From positions 248,001 to 312,000 of the forward strand of contig JAZGUH010000026.1 in NCBI GenBank assembly GCA_037893225.1: DNA of 64,000 nt, written 5' to 3'. This DNA comes from Hippasteria phrygiana (lineage: Eukaryota > Echinodermata > Asteroidea > Valvatida > Goniasteridae). A program made the position numbers and the translations under genes. A model generated the notes under the pieces. The model saw only the letters and a program-made list of their open reading frames with translations. It made no database searches and was not told where the DNA came from. Below, in pieces: positions 22,601-37,600 of this stretch (positions are counted from its first letter, which is position 1; every line of letters begins with the position of its first letter).

Positions 22601-25600
22601 CTAAAAGATCTGTCTACTTCCCAGTTGTCTTCAAAGTGAACAAAGAAAACTGGCAGGAGCGGGATTTGAACCTGCAACCTCCGGAATACCGCACCAGTGC
22701 TCTACCAACTGAGCTATTTTGCCCTATGTTGGCGGTCTCCCAACTTGTCAGTGTCTTTTGCTCAGGATGCACTAGTCAGAAGTCATAAACCCACAATGAA
22801 AATTGATTGCCTGGTCAATTTCCCTTGTGGTTTGTTAGACAATATTATTTTGTAGTTTGCAACCTTGGGAAGAAAATCAGGATAATTTTTCAGTTTATGT
22901 TGACAGATCTATCCTGCATTTAGATCTGGGCCCAGGAAAACCGGATGGTTGGGTTAGCAATTCACCATTGCTGTTCATAACCCCTTACATAAAGTGACTT
23001 GTATAGACTTGCAAAGGACGAAATGGATGGCAAAATAATGTTAAAAGATGGGAGACGTTTTCTCCTACTCGTACCTCCAGTTTGATCTCCTTCACTTGCA
23101 TGACGTTCTGGATTTTCAGACCAAATTGGTCACGAAGGTCCTCGTCATCAACGTGGTAATACCCAGGCCCTGAAAAGTTTAAGAAAATTGAAATGCTGAT
23201 ATTTTTGAAATCCGAGACCACAACAAGCTAAATCGGAATCACAAATATGACTGTACAGCGTTTGGATTTAGCACGGCTCACTTTTATTCACAAGTCAATG
23301 GGGAAACTAATAATGAAACATCTTTGACAATTTTTTTTTCAACTTTAAAAAAATCTAGATTGCCCCAAGTACAAAACTTTATGGATTATTTAAACATGGG
23401 GACTCTGTATTCAGGTAAAACAATATGTGACCTGCCAGCACAAAATGAGCTTAAAGTCACACCATGGCTTTCTGAGTTACAAGCAGAAACAACAATTTTT
23501 TACTGAAAAGTCAATTTTGGGGAAAAACCCTATTCTATCATATCCCAAAGTTTTAAAACTGAATCGATTCTCGAAACCTTTTTTATGAGGGGAATTATTC
23601 TTGGAACTTGGGTTAAAGTGTGCACAGATCACAAACTTTGAGTTTCATTTTCTCAAAACAAGGGGTTTAAGACTCTGGTAACTCTAAAAGGTTTATCGGG
23701 GGATAGGAATGAGATACCACAACACACAATATATCAAATTAAAGCTCTTAACCTGTACTTTCAGGAAATTCCATAATCCTGATTTTCAAATTTTGCTACT
23801 TTACGCCCATTTTCTGGTAACAGGTCACATATACAATTTTGAAGCAAGTTTTTTTTTCTCAATAAATTTGAAAATTTGGGGAGACGCTTTATGTGAGGGT
23901 TACTGCACAGTGGGGAATTCGGAATATCCAGGAAGAATCCAGGTAAAAAAAAAAAAGGCTAGGGACTAGGGTTTAAGATCGAAAAACATGTGGAGAACAA
24001 GATGGGAGCTGTGAGAAGTAACTCACCGTTAGCAACAAACATTCCCGGATAGAATGGTTGATCCTCGACCAAGTAGCCATGCCGAAAGCTGATTGGTCCT
24101 TCGTGGATGCTGAGGTAATGGCCGATGCCGCTGCCCGTCTCGTGCTCATAGTCCAGACCGATTTCCCAAAGACGGGTGCGCGCAATCGCGTCCAGGTCCC
24201 TCCCTATAGTACAAGGTGCAACAATGTTGATAAAACGAACATTTAACCCCTTGAGCCGGGATGACGGCTATAGTGGCGGCGTGAGGCGAGGCTACTGGGC
24301 CGGTTGACGTCTATAGCTGCAATCCCGCCTACGTGCGTCGGCCCATGCGACCAATGGGCCTGTTTACGTGTCTTGTACATGTACATTCAAGCACGTACTG
24401 CTCAATTCATCATTCAGCTCATCAGCTGTGGATGGTGTGGGTTTCGCGGTGAATAGAGTTCAGTGAACTACATTGTCCTTGAATGGGGAGTTTAATAAAT
24501 AAATGGGCTTTTCATTCATAATCCCTGTAAGATACTTGGCCGTCCCGCCATCAAAATCCCCGCATGCCAGCACTTTATCCATGGCCTGCGTGCCCACTCG
24601 CTCGTCCGGTGCTCCGCACCGTCCTCTATCGGTAATACCGGCCAGGAGTACGCACTCTCGATAACAGTGCCCCGGACTCAAAGGGTTAAAGAGGCAGTAC
24701 AACGCAAAGCAAATTCCTGGAAAACCTCATATTAAAACCTAGTAATTGCTTGTGTCACTCTTTTCAGAAAGTGGCATTCTTCAGAAAATTTAATAAAAAA
24801 AGGGCATGAAAAGAATGCAATGTTTAAAGAGCAACTGCAACGATTCCCAACTTTTCTTAGGTTTTGATTTAATTGAGAAGAGCTGTGTCAAATAGAACAG
24901 ATACTTGTCAAGATCCCCATCTTTGACGCCGGTTTTTATGTAAAACAAATTGTTTTGTCTTTCTTTCTGCGAGTCTATCCCAGTTTCGTGAAAACGAGCG
25001 CGTCGTCAAAGCTCATTTACATCTAATGAATATTCATTTCTGACGTATTACTGGTGAGCATGCAACAACGCGACACGTACACATGCACATAACATCGTGT
25101 GCGTCTTTCTCCGGTACTACATCATGTTTTTTTTGTTTCTCAACAGCGGCCAATTTGTGGAAAGTTTTCATAAACTTGAAAGAAAATGGTAATAATTTCT
25201 CGCAAAATAACACAACATTGGGACGCAAAACAAACATGATTTTGTAATGAATAAGTAATATATTATATATTGAACACAATAACATTTAGTTCTAACACTT
25301 TTCAAAACCGTTGGAGTTGCTCTTTAAAGATATACTGTCCTTGCTCTTTGTCGAATTTCACCCAGAAAAATTATTTAATTAGATTTTTTTCTAGCAGTGC
25401 AAAAGTTATTCACTTTCTATTCACAATATATATTTCAGGGGCTGGAACCACTCTAATGTGACTGCAAACAACATCCAGCCCACGGCAGGATCTATTTGAC
25501 AAAGCTAACATTTAGGCAAAACACATACCCGTCTTTAAGCCGTGTCCGCACTGGCCTTTTTTTTGGGAAGGTTTTACCGAGACGATGGTAAAATGAAAAA

Positions 25601-28600
25601 TGGTCACATGTGACCACTGTCCGCACTTGGACTTTCGACACGGGAAAATTTAACCGAGACCGTGGTAGAAGTAACCGAGCTGTCAATATAAGGACTCATG
25701 AGGGCGCTTTGCGTGATCTTTCTACATTGACGCGATTGACCCAAATTACGAGTGCCTTTTCATTTTTCCGGCTGATGTGTACACGTAGGACTACATCTTC
25801 AGCACCAATCAAACTTCCGACTGTATCAGTAATAAAATATGCCATGATTGCGACCAAAAGAGGAAAAACGCACTGGAATTTGGAAACTTGCTACGCGCAC
25901 CGCAATGCGGTGAAACAATCCAAAGCGCATGCGTGGTGTCCCAGTGTAGCATGACCTCGCGCTCGGGCCGGATGTACGCTTTCCTGAGCCGCTTTTACCG
26001 ACTCGCACTGTCTGCACTGGACTTATCGTCTCGGGAAAAGTTACCTGGTAAGTTTTCCTGGGCAGCAGTTGCCCGGTAGAAGTAACCGCTGGACTCAGGA
26101 AAAGTAACTGAGAGGAAAACGTCCTAGGCTGTCCGCACTGGACTTAAAATGGGAAAAGTACCCATCGTCTCGGTAGGTTTTACCCAAAAAAGTCCAGTGC
26201 GGACAGGGCTTTACACAACTTACCATAAACGTCAGATCGAATGATCGTGGTGGCAAGATTAATATGGCCCATCAGGATCCTTGTGTAGGCGTCCTGTTAC
26301 CAAAATGAGAAGTCATTGAATAAAATCATACAGGTTCATTAAACCAGTGAGAAATTCTGCGGATACACAACGTGAAGTAACTAACTCAAAAAAAAGAAAA
26401 AAAAGTGCAGTTCTTAGAATAATCCAGAAGTACGGTAAAAACTTGGTGTTCTGACCATTGTCATTCTAATGATACTCAGAGTATGCTGATCGTAACACTG
26501 AATTTACACCTCTTGTTCTACGAACCACATTTCTCTTTTTGAGTTAGTTACATCACATGGTGTACCCGCAGAAAAATCTCTCTGGTTATACTCTCTACCA
26601 CAAAACAGAGATGTAGTCGAGTCCATCACGAGTCCATCACAAGTCCCTGCAAGTCCCTGCAAGTCCCTGCAAGTCCCTGCAAGTCCCTGCAAGTCCCTGT
26701 AAGTCCCTGTAAGTCCCTGCAAGTCCATCACAAGCCCTCCAGTCCTAATCCCAATCACAAGCTATTCAAATGAGCTTTGAAAAAAGGCATTCCTTTGTTA
26801 TTGTTCATCCAGTTACTTGTGACCAGCTTTATGAAAGGGCTTCTGACTGGGCTTGCGAAAGTACTTGTGAAAGGACTTGCAGGGACTCGACTCCAACTCT
26901 GCCACAAAATCACATTTATAAAGCTTAATTAAAACCTTCTACTATTTTAAAGGTCAAAATCAGTCAAAATTTCCATCCACCTCCCCTGCCTATACTTTCA
27001 ACACAGACCAGTCACCAATGGTCAGATTACCTATGTGGTTAGTACTATGGCAGGTCAAATTCAGTCAACCGGTTTTGACTCTTTCCATTGGTCACAGCAT
27101 GCCAAATCATTCTCATAGCTAGTTGGTGAAACAGTCATCACAGGTCAAAAAATGAAGTTCTATGCATAGAATTCCAACGGGTCACAACAATCACTGATTT
27201 AGACCCATACAACAACATGGCTCAGAATGTATGTTTGCATAGGAGGGTTAACCTCTTGAATGCGGACAACGGCCAAACCCGTAGTTTGAAAAAAGAACAC
27301 CTGGCCAGTTGATGTCTGTAGGCATATTCCTGCGCATACTCAATCCATTCATGTTTCAACTATATTGTTCTTGAATGGGAGTGTAATGAACAGGGCTGTA
27401 GTCGAGTCCATCACAAGTCCCTGCAAGTCCCTGCAAGTCCCTGCAAGTCCCTGCAAGTCCCTGCAAGTCCATCACAAACCCTCCAGTCCTAATTCCAATC
27501 ACAATCTATTCAAATGAGCTTTGACAAAGGCATTCCTTTGTCATTGTTCATCCAGTTACTTGTGACTGGCTTTATGAAAGGACTTGTGACTGGACTTGCG
27601 AAAGGACTTGTGTAAGGACTTGCAGGGACTCGACTACAGCCCTGGTAATGAACAGATGGAGCTTTTTCAAACTAAGCTTTCATTCACACGAAAGGGGAGC
27701 GCCAAGTGCAACGAACAGGACCACTCCATGGAAGAAAATCAAAATCAATTGAATCGCTATGCATGACTAAGCACTAGAAAAAAACCTGCTTAACATTTAA
27801 TGGACGCGTGAAGTTGCCAGAAAAGTTCTCTGCGTGGATCACTATTGCTTTTATTTTCTACGTTTGTGGAGCGCTGTGGCCTCGTGGCTTAGCGTATCGG
27901 ACTCAAGATCTTGGGGATGCTACAGATTGTGGGTTCGAGTCCAGCAGGGGGGTTCATGGTGCTTGTGTCCTTGAGCAAGACACTTTGTCGCAAGTTGCTT
28001 CTCTCCACCCCAGGAGTAAATGGGCGTGTGTAAATACCGGCAATCGTGGACTAGGGACAAAAGGGTTAGGGCGTAGACAAAGGGTCCACGATTGACCCAA
28101 CGTAGACGATTGAAAATCAAGTACAAAGCATATAGGAGGCCTTCCGAAAAAGTTGAAGTACAAACAAAAGAGGCACAATAGGAGGTCCGCGATTGCCGAT
28201 ATTTATACACTTGGGTGTACCTGTGAGGGCAGTGATATTGGTTATCAGTTTAATTAGCCCATGTGCGCTTAACTTGCATTATTATTATATGATTTGATTC
28301 AGACTCTGAGCTTATCTCCAGATTTGCATCCGTTAGGAGAATTCAAACATTTGTTACCGTCCATTGTACTTCAGAACGTCTTTAAAGACCACAAAGTGCG
28401 CCTACCTTCATGAACTGAGTTGGTGTTCCAAAATGAAAGGTCCTTGCTATCTGTGTTGTTCCGTCCCTGAAACAAAAAGTATTATTTCTTTTAAAGTATA
28501 AAATTTAAGTATATTCCAGGTACATAACGACAAAGTGCAAAGTTGTTTTCAGAACTCGCCAATGGCGGTAGGTCAACTGGCCAAGATCTCACATGTACCA

Positions 28601-31600
28601 CATGAAGCACGAGAGACAGAAACACTTACAAGTACTGCGCTCCGGAGTCAACCACCAATGGATACTGATTGGTGATAGGTTGGTTTGATTCATCTGAGAC
28701 ACTGTGAAGAGATCAAGAAAAAAACAGTCAACTGACGAGCAATCACTTAAAAACAATTATTTTTTGAGTGGGGTGTGATAAAAAACAAGCACGAATTCGT
28801 GCAGGAGCCGCGTCGTCCACCTGTGAATCAGTTAAAGCATAGCAAATGTTGTAGCGCCCTCTTCTGTTGAGCCGTGTCGCGAAAACGATTTTGGCACAAG
28901 AGGAAAAACAACGCAAGAAGAAGAACGACAACAACAATGCTGAGCGCTTAACCCCTTGACACCGGATTTCTTATGGGCACCAGGCCGGCTTGTGCAGCCA
29001 AGCAAAACGGAAACAATAGGCTTGTGCAGCCAAGCATGACGTACGAAATACCCCAATAATGGATTGAAAATGCAGAAATTGACGTGTATAGACATCACCC
29101 GGCCAGGTGGCAATTTTCAATCTGCACGTATTTGTGTCAACCGGTGGCAAGGGGTTAAAGAGCCCCTGTCTGCGATGCGACATGGCTAAAAAAAAAATCT
29201 TTTTTTTTACCATGGGATGAGAGCATTATATCATGCATGTCACCCTTCAGTTCAATTTCGTAACAGGCCACTAAAAGTAAATGCTACATTTCATTTCTGT
29301 TTCATTCATCAACTTTCCAGATAAAAAAGACATTCAAATAATTACAAATAAATGAAATAATTAACAAATAAAACCACCATTAAAAGAGCAGAAATACAAA
29401 CACACCGTTCAATTAAAAAGTCAATTAAAACCCTAGGTCACTACAAGGAGTCACAAAAACAATTAACAATTAACCCTAGTATTTTTCATATGTGATCTGT
29501 TCCCACGAAATGCGTGCAAAGCAGCAACATTTGAAAATCAAGGTTATGGCAGTTCCTAAAAGTACAGGTTAAAAGTTTTAAGATACTGTCCCCATCCCAC
29601 TAGAGCTTTCCGAGTTAGAAGGCCCTAACTCGGAAAGGAGCACTGCCTTTTTTGAGATTTTATGTTGTTTACATTGTTTATCCTGTGTCAATAAACTTAA
29701 GATACTATCAGTTAATCCTTTGTTGACTTAAGTTCTTAGCTATATGAGTTATATTTAACACAGAAACATCTGCAAGAATTCTTAGTTTTATTGTAAAAAG
29801 ATGCCTCAGTTCAGATTTTCTATCCTGTGTAACTACTTAAAAAACTTTGAATCATGAAAAGCGGTCGCTGGAATGCTGAGAACGATAATAAACTTGAACG
29901 AATCGGAGAGGTGATTTGTACACTGTGAGTAGTACCAGCAAATCCCAGCCTGGAAGTGTTTACTTAAGGATTACAAGCAATTGTTTGGCTAATGGATTAC
30001 AAAGATAAGAAGCTGGCAAAGGTGTTGGTGTGTCAACACCAAAAGGCAGTAGAGTTGCCTGTTTTGGCTCTAGTGGGATGTTTTCCTCATGTTTGATATA
30101 TTGTGTGTTGTGGTATCTCATTCCTCGCCCCCGATACCTTTTGAAGTTGTCAGAATACCCCGCCACTCGTATCTCCACCTCGTATCCGGATACGCGGATA
30201 CGGGGTCAATGTTCATTGCCCTCAATAAACTATTCACATACCTTCCTCCATGAGGTTTTTTTTAAGGGAAAATGGCGCCCTGTATCGCCCCGCCAGACTC
30301 CCTCCCACCGCGTATCCGCGTTTTTTAGGGAGTTCTTTCGGGTGGCGGGGTATTCTGCAATTACTCCAAAAATATTTCGAGACTGGATTCAGTTTACAAA
30401 CTTTAAGATATGATAGAATAGGGTTTTTCAAATATACGGTAGAACAGTACGTACTTGTATTTCACGACGGCACCGTTGTACCCATATCCAATAATAGGAT
30501 AATAGCTGGGCATCTCAAAAGCAACTTGTCGCCTGCAAAGACAAGGTAAATATAAGGTAGTAGAATTGCAATTACAGTCGAAAGTTTACATACAGTCGCA
30601 TATTAATACCTCTGGTTCTGCTGAGAGTCATCATTTTCTTTTTATGTTTGTTCACTTTGAAAATGTATTTAAATTGACCTAGTCAGTTTCCCTTGTGGAT
30701 TGTTTGACGAATTATAAGTTAAAAAGTCGTATCCTCATTGAGTGATCCCCACAATGTCGCTTCCCAGGTTGTATCGTAAAATTGGGTGTGATCCCTGGCT
30801 ATACGGCATTCTGGGTTTATGACTTCTGACTAGCGCCCACCCGAACAAAAGTACTGACAATTTGGGAGACCGCCAACATAGGGCAAGATAGCTCAGTTGG
30901 TAGAGCACCGGTACGGTATTCCAGAGGTCGCAGGTTCAAATCCCACTCCTGCCAATTTTATTTCTTAACTTTAAAAATTCTGATCTTTTTTTTTAACTGA
31001 AGTACTTCACATGGTATATCCACAAGTTTCTCTCCACCACGCAAAGCCTACAAATCACACTTTAGTAATTCATTGAGACTTAGGACAGACAAACATCGTG
31101 GGGACCTGACATACTTACTTTCTGAATTCTATCGACTGCTCCGCAACCAGTTTCTCACTCAGTCTGTCAATTTGGCCAGTATTTGGGTTCTGTGAATGAC
31201 AGTGCCGAAACATCAATGACAGAGGTGCAGATTAACCTTAGCCCCTTGCGTACGGTTGACACGTATATGTGCGGATTGAAAATTGCCACCAGGCCGGTTG
31301 ACCTCTATACATGCCAATCTCTGCATTTTCAATCGATTTTCAGGGGTATTGTGTACGTTATGCTTGGCTGCACAAGCCTCTTGTTTCCATTTCGTTCGGC
31401 TGCACAAGCCGGCCATGGCACCCCGGCGCCCCCATATAATACCCGTGCACAAGTGGTTAACCATCCCAAATCTGCCAACATCCAGGTTGTATTTTGATGG
31501 GTTCAGGACAGTAGAGCCTTGGCACCATAACTTCAAATGGAGCTGTGATGCCCCGATCTGTCTAAAGTCCAAAGAATGTGTCATAGGTATACTGCTCAGT

Positions 31601-34600
31601 GTGGGATTGTGGAAGGTTGAGGACACTAAGAACAGTTAAGGAAAGCATAAATACTTGGGACAGAAATGGCGTAATCATATCACAAGTCAAGCACAAATCA
31701 CATTTCAAGTCCGGTCTCAACGTCAAGTCACCAGGTATTCAGATGAACCATTTTTTTGCTTTTTTTTTTTTTATGGAAGCCGCCCAGTACAAGGCTAAAA
31801 GCCACTCTAGGTAAAGGGCTACAACAGAGGTGGTGGGGTTGGCCACATTTTAGGTTGCCAACCCCGCTACCTTAAGGTTTTCCTAGGTGAAGATCTAAAT
31901 AGAGGAAAAATCTTCAATACGTACAATACCAAAGAAATTCTCCCAATTTCCAGACCTACAGACCCAGGCGGGGTAACTTCCACCCTAAGACCAACTCACA
32001 TCCCCCCAAACTGTAACAAAGGCATTCATTTGTAATTGGTCATCGCCTGTAGCTTGTGAGCCGACCTGTAACTTGACTTGTGACTGACTTGATTAGAACT
32101 CTACAAAATTGTAGGGGCCCTAAGGAGAGGAAACTTTATAAAGGTAGTGTACATGATTGGTCATTGTTGCAGTTTTCAGAAATAGGCGGATTTTGGGGTT
32201 AGTATTTTATAGGAAATATCGTCCCACTGACCTGTTCAAAGTTTTGCGTTGTTGGGTGGCGAAAAAAATGAGAGAAAAACGGCGCTCGTTTTCAACCGTC
32301 GGGCGGATGATCGCCTTTAGTCAAGGCGCGCGTGGCTATCTGGGCGCGTGACGCACCCCGAATGCCAACATGTCCGGGGCGTGCCACTCGTCCACGTAGC
32401 GACGCGCGCCTTGACTAAAGGCTACAGGGCAGTTTTCCAATGATTTCCAGCTGGAAATCGTTGGAAAACGATATATATTTCCATTTTTCTTGACAACGAC
32501 ATCACACCTGGTGCTATAATTTCACAGGATGATTGAGACTACTATTGGCTTACAGTCTAGTAATAAGGTATTTCAAAATAATTCATAAAAAAAATAAAAT
32601 GGAGGATTACCAATCGTGTACACTACAATAAGTGGATATGCAATTGATCTATCAGGGTAGATTCATGTGAATGCAACTTGTAATATATTCTCGAATCACA
32701 TTTAGTCATAATTCGATGCGGAAAATGCAGAAACTGAGAAACAAAGTATCACCACACAGAATTCCATAGCGTTGTCAAAGGGGTGTGGTTATCTCACAAA
32801 CAGGTTACTTGGCACATCATGTGAATCCCCAAAAAGTCTCAAATTGTACAGCACTGTGGTCCAATGGTTTCCGTGTCCGACTCGTGTAATAATTGGTGTA
32901 ATAATTGTGAGGTGCTTTTTGAGATTTTTATAAAGCGCTATATAAGCACCATATTATTATAATTTATTATAAATTGTCCGTTCTTTAAAGATGTGCGAGA
33001 GGGTGGTGCATGCTCTTTCTAAGGCCCCGTTCTCACTTGAACGATTTTTTGTACAACTGCGGTGTGACAAAAAAATCGTACAGCCGTGCGATTTCCGTAC
33101 GAATTTCCCTGTTTCTCAGTCTTCTCTGGTTGTCTTACATCTTGATGTGGACAGCTTGAACATCAGGTGGCGAATGATTTTCAGGCCGCTGAGGCCGCTT
33201 TTTATATGTTTGTTTGTAAGATCCGCCCAGGTTGGACGGCAGCAGCACTGCGCTCGCATGGGGTCGCACCGCGCTCGCATGAGATTCCTACAGATTGTAC
33301 AGCAGTCTGATGGCAGTCGCACCGGGCTCTCATGAGATTCGCACAGGTTGCACGGTAGTTACACAACAGTCCGATGGATGTCGCACGGGGTCTGCTGGGA
33401 GTCGCACGGCCGAGCTGTGTGACTCTCTTCAGACTCCCGTGCGTCCTATCAGACTGCCGTGCGACTGCCGTGTGACCCCCATGCGACCAATGCGAACTAT
33501 GCGAACCGTGCGACAGCCGTATGGAAATTTTCAACATTTGAAAAAACTCGCACGGGTATGCGACCCGTCCGAATTTCACACGACACCCCTACAACCTGTG
33601 CGAATCATCAACAGACTGCCGTGCGACTCCCGTACGTCCTGTGCGATTTGGTAGTCGCACGGCATTCGCGTAGAAAATCGTTCAAGTGAGAACGGGGCCT
33701 AAGGGACTGAGAGGGGGTCAGGGCGACTCAAATTTTATGAAATCTTGAAGCCTTAGATGGAATGGCCAAAAGATTTGATTTTACGGGTTTGTTTTGGCGG
33801 GTATGTTGCCATGTTTGAAAGAGTCAACTGATAGACTGACTTACCGATCCTGTCCGAAGTCGTTCCTCAACCCATGCTGCCAGCTCACAAACAGCTGCAG
33901 AATCCCGTAGCTGTGTAAAGGGAAGGAGCAGAGTTTACGATCAGAAATCTGGAGATTCTCTTTTTTTACAGCTTTCAGCTTATGAATGTTTCTACAAGGG
34001 ATTTTTTTTAATGGACTTCAAATTTGTGTAGATGAGTTTTGGGCAGATTAAATGAACATTTGTACAAAAAATATGATTGTTATTCCATTAGTAGACTAAT
34101 CACGATTGCCTGAAATTATTTCAAAGAGACAAAAGTCATTGAAGAAATGAACTTAACGTATTAATTGGATAAATGAAGATCATGTATTGTTGACAATGTT
34201 GTAAAAATTTGTTGCTTGTTGCTTGATTTAAACTTTCATTGACCTTAACTCCCAACATCGTTTTTTCTACATGTAACCTGAATCCTCAAATATCCTCTGA
34301 TTCCAAAATCCTCCAATGTTTGTTACTGGGGACCACTGCCTGAATCCCGCAAAATCCTCCAGTGGGTTTTTGGGTAACACCCCAGTAACCTCAATCCTCC
34401 GAAATCATCCAGCATCAGATTGGGCCTGATGACCTGGATCCACCATTTTCCTCCCAGAGGTAAAATCCTCTAATGCCCTCAATCCTGCAAAATCGCCCCG
34501 ATGCTTCAACATCCAAAGACCCTCAATCCTTGAAATTTGTCCATTTGGCAAAGAGAATTTTGGAGGATTTGGGAAGGATAGGGTTAATAACACAAACTTT

Positions 34601-37600
34601 AAAAAAATTATAAGGTGTACATGTTCTGTATATACGTACGAGGACAAGAGGAGAAAGAAAATATAAAGGAACCTTTCAGTCCTCACAAGTCAGTCTATTG
34701 TTGAAATCGGTCCTCGGAAGTAAAAATATGTGCTTATTCTATAGGTTGGGTTACATTTAAGGAACAATAGGAAACACAAAGCAGTGTCCTCCGAAGTATT
34801 AAGAAAGTACAACTGTGTGCACTTGATCTGACAAAGTATTCAAAGGCACCAGTCTAGATGATGTGTAGAATTTGATAAATGATGCAAGACGGGTGTTAGT
34901 TCTCATACTGACTTGTGTGGTTGTTTAACAGCAGTTGCTTCGATGCTTGATATTACTGTTTTGGAAAATCTTTCTCAAAGGCAAATGACAGAGTACAAGA
35001 AACAAACATGTAGGGAACACACATGCATGAGGGGGTGGGTGGAGAAACACAAAAGAGGGATGCAAAGGAGCATGGCAGTGGGTAAACATCAAAGGGAGGA
35101 GAAAGGACAGCCAGGAAGAAAGGAACAAAGAAGTGTGGTTAGGGTAAGGAGGAAGGAGGGGAGGGATTAAGATGAAGGATGAAGCTGGGGAAAGGGGACA
35201 AAGGAGTGTGGTTAGGGGGGGGGGGGGGGTGGGTTGAATTGAAGGTGGTAATAGGAAAAGAAGGAACAAAGAGAAGTGGCTAGGATAAACAGGAAATGGA
35301 AAGAAAACCCCATGTGGCCAAGTGGGCAAGAGACCCCAAGAGGGTTTGCCAGGAGGATAATCTGTATACAAATGACAATGGGGGAAAATTAAGAGTTAAT
35401 CATTTCCTTCCTGGATGTTGAGACCATGTGGTTTTGGAAATCTTTTGTTACAATTGTATATTGTTTCTAAAAGTTTGCTGGTTTATCTTATTTTGTAATT
35501 TTCTATAAGAATGCACAAGTAATACTGTCATTGTTGGATTTATTTTTACATGACCTTTTACAATTTCAAATGCATAATCCGAACATTTTATGGAATTTGC
35601 TGAATCAAATATTAGTTATTCAATTGCTATCAATTACAATTCCTGAGATGAGTTTTAAGAAACAGACGTACGTTGGCTTCGATCATTCCCTCAATCTCTT
35701 TGTCGTTCTTGATGGCTTTCAGGTACTGCACGATGGAGGGCGACAGCACACGCTTTTCCTGTGTGAAATCATATGATACTCTGATTTATTTCATAAAATT
35801 ATATTAACCCTAACATCACCTAAAGTAACAAAATACTACTAGTAGTAAAATGTAGTATGCAGTACTCTCACCTACTTGTGTGCAATGCTTGTAGTAATTT
35901 TTAGTATTTGGTACTTCACCCCAAATAGTGTACGTAGTAATATGTAGTACTATACTACTAAGGTTGCTCGGTTTAGAGGAAAAATTATTATTATCAACTC
36001 AGGTGGAAACAGTATGAATTACTGGTTTTCAGAGATGATTTTTTTAATCTTAGCCATCCAATTCATTGACACAAATATAGTTTATCTAGGAACTTAACTG
36101 TGGAAGTAGTATTTTGCAGTTGCCAGTATCTAGACTGCTGTCATTACACACCCATTCATCAGTCACAGAGAGACTCAGTGCTACAAAATACTAAGTAGTA
36201 TTCTGTAGTACTCGGTTCTTTATACTAAAGTAATGCCTAGGACGTTAGGGTTAAAAATAATTTCAAAACACAATTACAGTAAATCTTTACATTAAAAAAT
36301 GTTAACACAAATATTACATGTACTGTAGAAATACCAGGCAATGTACAGGCAACTAGTTGAACCAAGTTCAAATTTGTCAACTATTTGTGGCAAGTTTAGA
36401 GAGTAGGCCCCTTCAAATACACGTGCTGGCATGTGTCGTGCATTCAACAATGTTCTCTCCACTTCAGTGCTATAAATTCAAGTATTTTATCCTTTTGACC
36501 AAGACATAGAATAGCTGACCATTTCAGCAAATACCTACCAAAAAAAGGAATTTCAGTGAGAAATGTTTGACTATTCGGATGACAGGAAATTAACAAAAAA
36601 CGTTTTTCAATTTTCAATGGCATAAGTGTGAAGTGAAAAACGAGGAAATCAGCTGATCCGAGGAAAAGTTGCATGCCTGGGATGAATTAGCTGTGTTTTC
36701 TACCACTTTCACTCCAGTGTTAACATTGGGTCCGATATCATAGGGTTGACTAATCATGCAATTTTCTGCCGACACAACATCTGTCCATTTCACAGAGACC
36801 GTATATGCAATAAGCGCAGGAAAGAAATGGCTAGCTTCTGAGGCAGAATTTGCTTAAAATAGTGACACAACCATATAAATCGCACTGAACAAGCAGTTGT
36901 TAGCACAACCAGGCTATGAAATAGTGCTTAACTAAGCAAAATGTCTGCTTAAGTTAGCACAAATTTTCTTTTGAGCTTTTAAAACAGTCCTATGAAATTG
37001 AGCCCAGGTTGCCAAGGCCAACACTGATTTGAAATGAAAGACTTTTGAGATGCCGATGGCAATAGACATACCGGTCATATTTGCTAGTTCTGAGCATGCG
37101 CGCGTAGTTCTGAGCATGCGCGCGTAGTTCTGAGCATGGGCGCGTAGTTCTGAGCATGCGCGCGTAGTTCTGAGCATGCGCGCGTAGTTCTGAGCATGCG
37201 CGCGTAGTTCTGAGCATGCGCGCGTAGTTCTGAGCATGCACGTGTAGTTCTGAGCATGCACGCATAGTTCTGAGCACGCACATAACTGGTGAGAACAATG
37301 GAAAAAGGCCGGTATCTCTGCTGCCACCATTATCTCAAAATTCTCCTTGGAAGCGTTTCTGAGCACTGACCTCATCAATTTCGTCCAGATAGCCGATGCT
37401 GGTGTCGTTTCCGACCCATATCTTCTCGATGGAACCCCTGCTGTTGACGTTCCTCAATCCAATCTTGAAGTCCCTGTAGTCGTACACCTTGATGCACAAC
37501 GGGAGCTGGGTACCTGTACGATGATGTCCAAGGAAGAAAAGTGAGTTCCAGCCCCCATCTTCCAGGGGAAATACAGCATGCAAGCTGACCTCAAGATTTT

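Noticed and set aside
27868..27945. tRNA-Leu (CAA) gene candidate
   Set aside because: The head is followed by a conserved SINE body and recurs at 44870; the variable arm and acceptor stem are not proper.
28690..28695. Alternative acceptor (ctcag) for gene 2 exon 15
   Set aside because: It gives a stop codon after the split codon; the acceptor tcttcacag at 28702 keeps the frame and adds NVSDE.
34925..35371. 148-codon proline/leucine-rich frame on the minus strand
   Set aside because: The complementary strand is a purine-rich stretch; composition alone keeps it open.
36932..37378. Frames with repeated ARMLRTTRACSEL
   Set aside because: They are translations of the 20-bp array; the real exon of gene 2 next to it uses its own frame.
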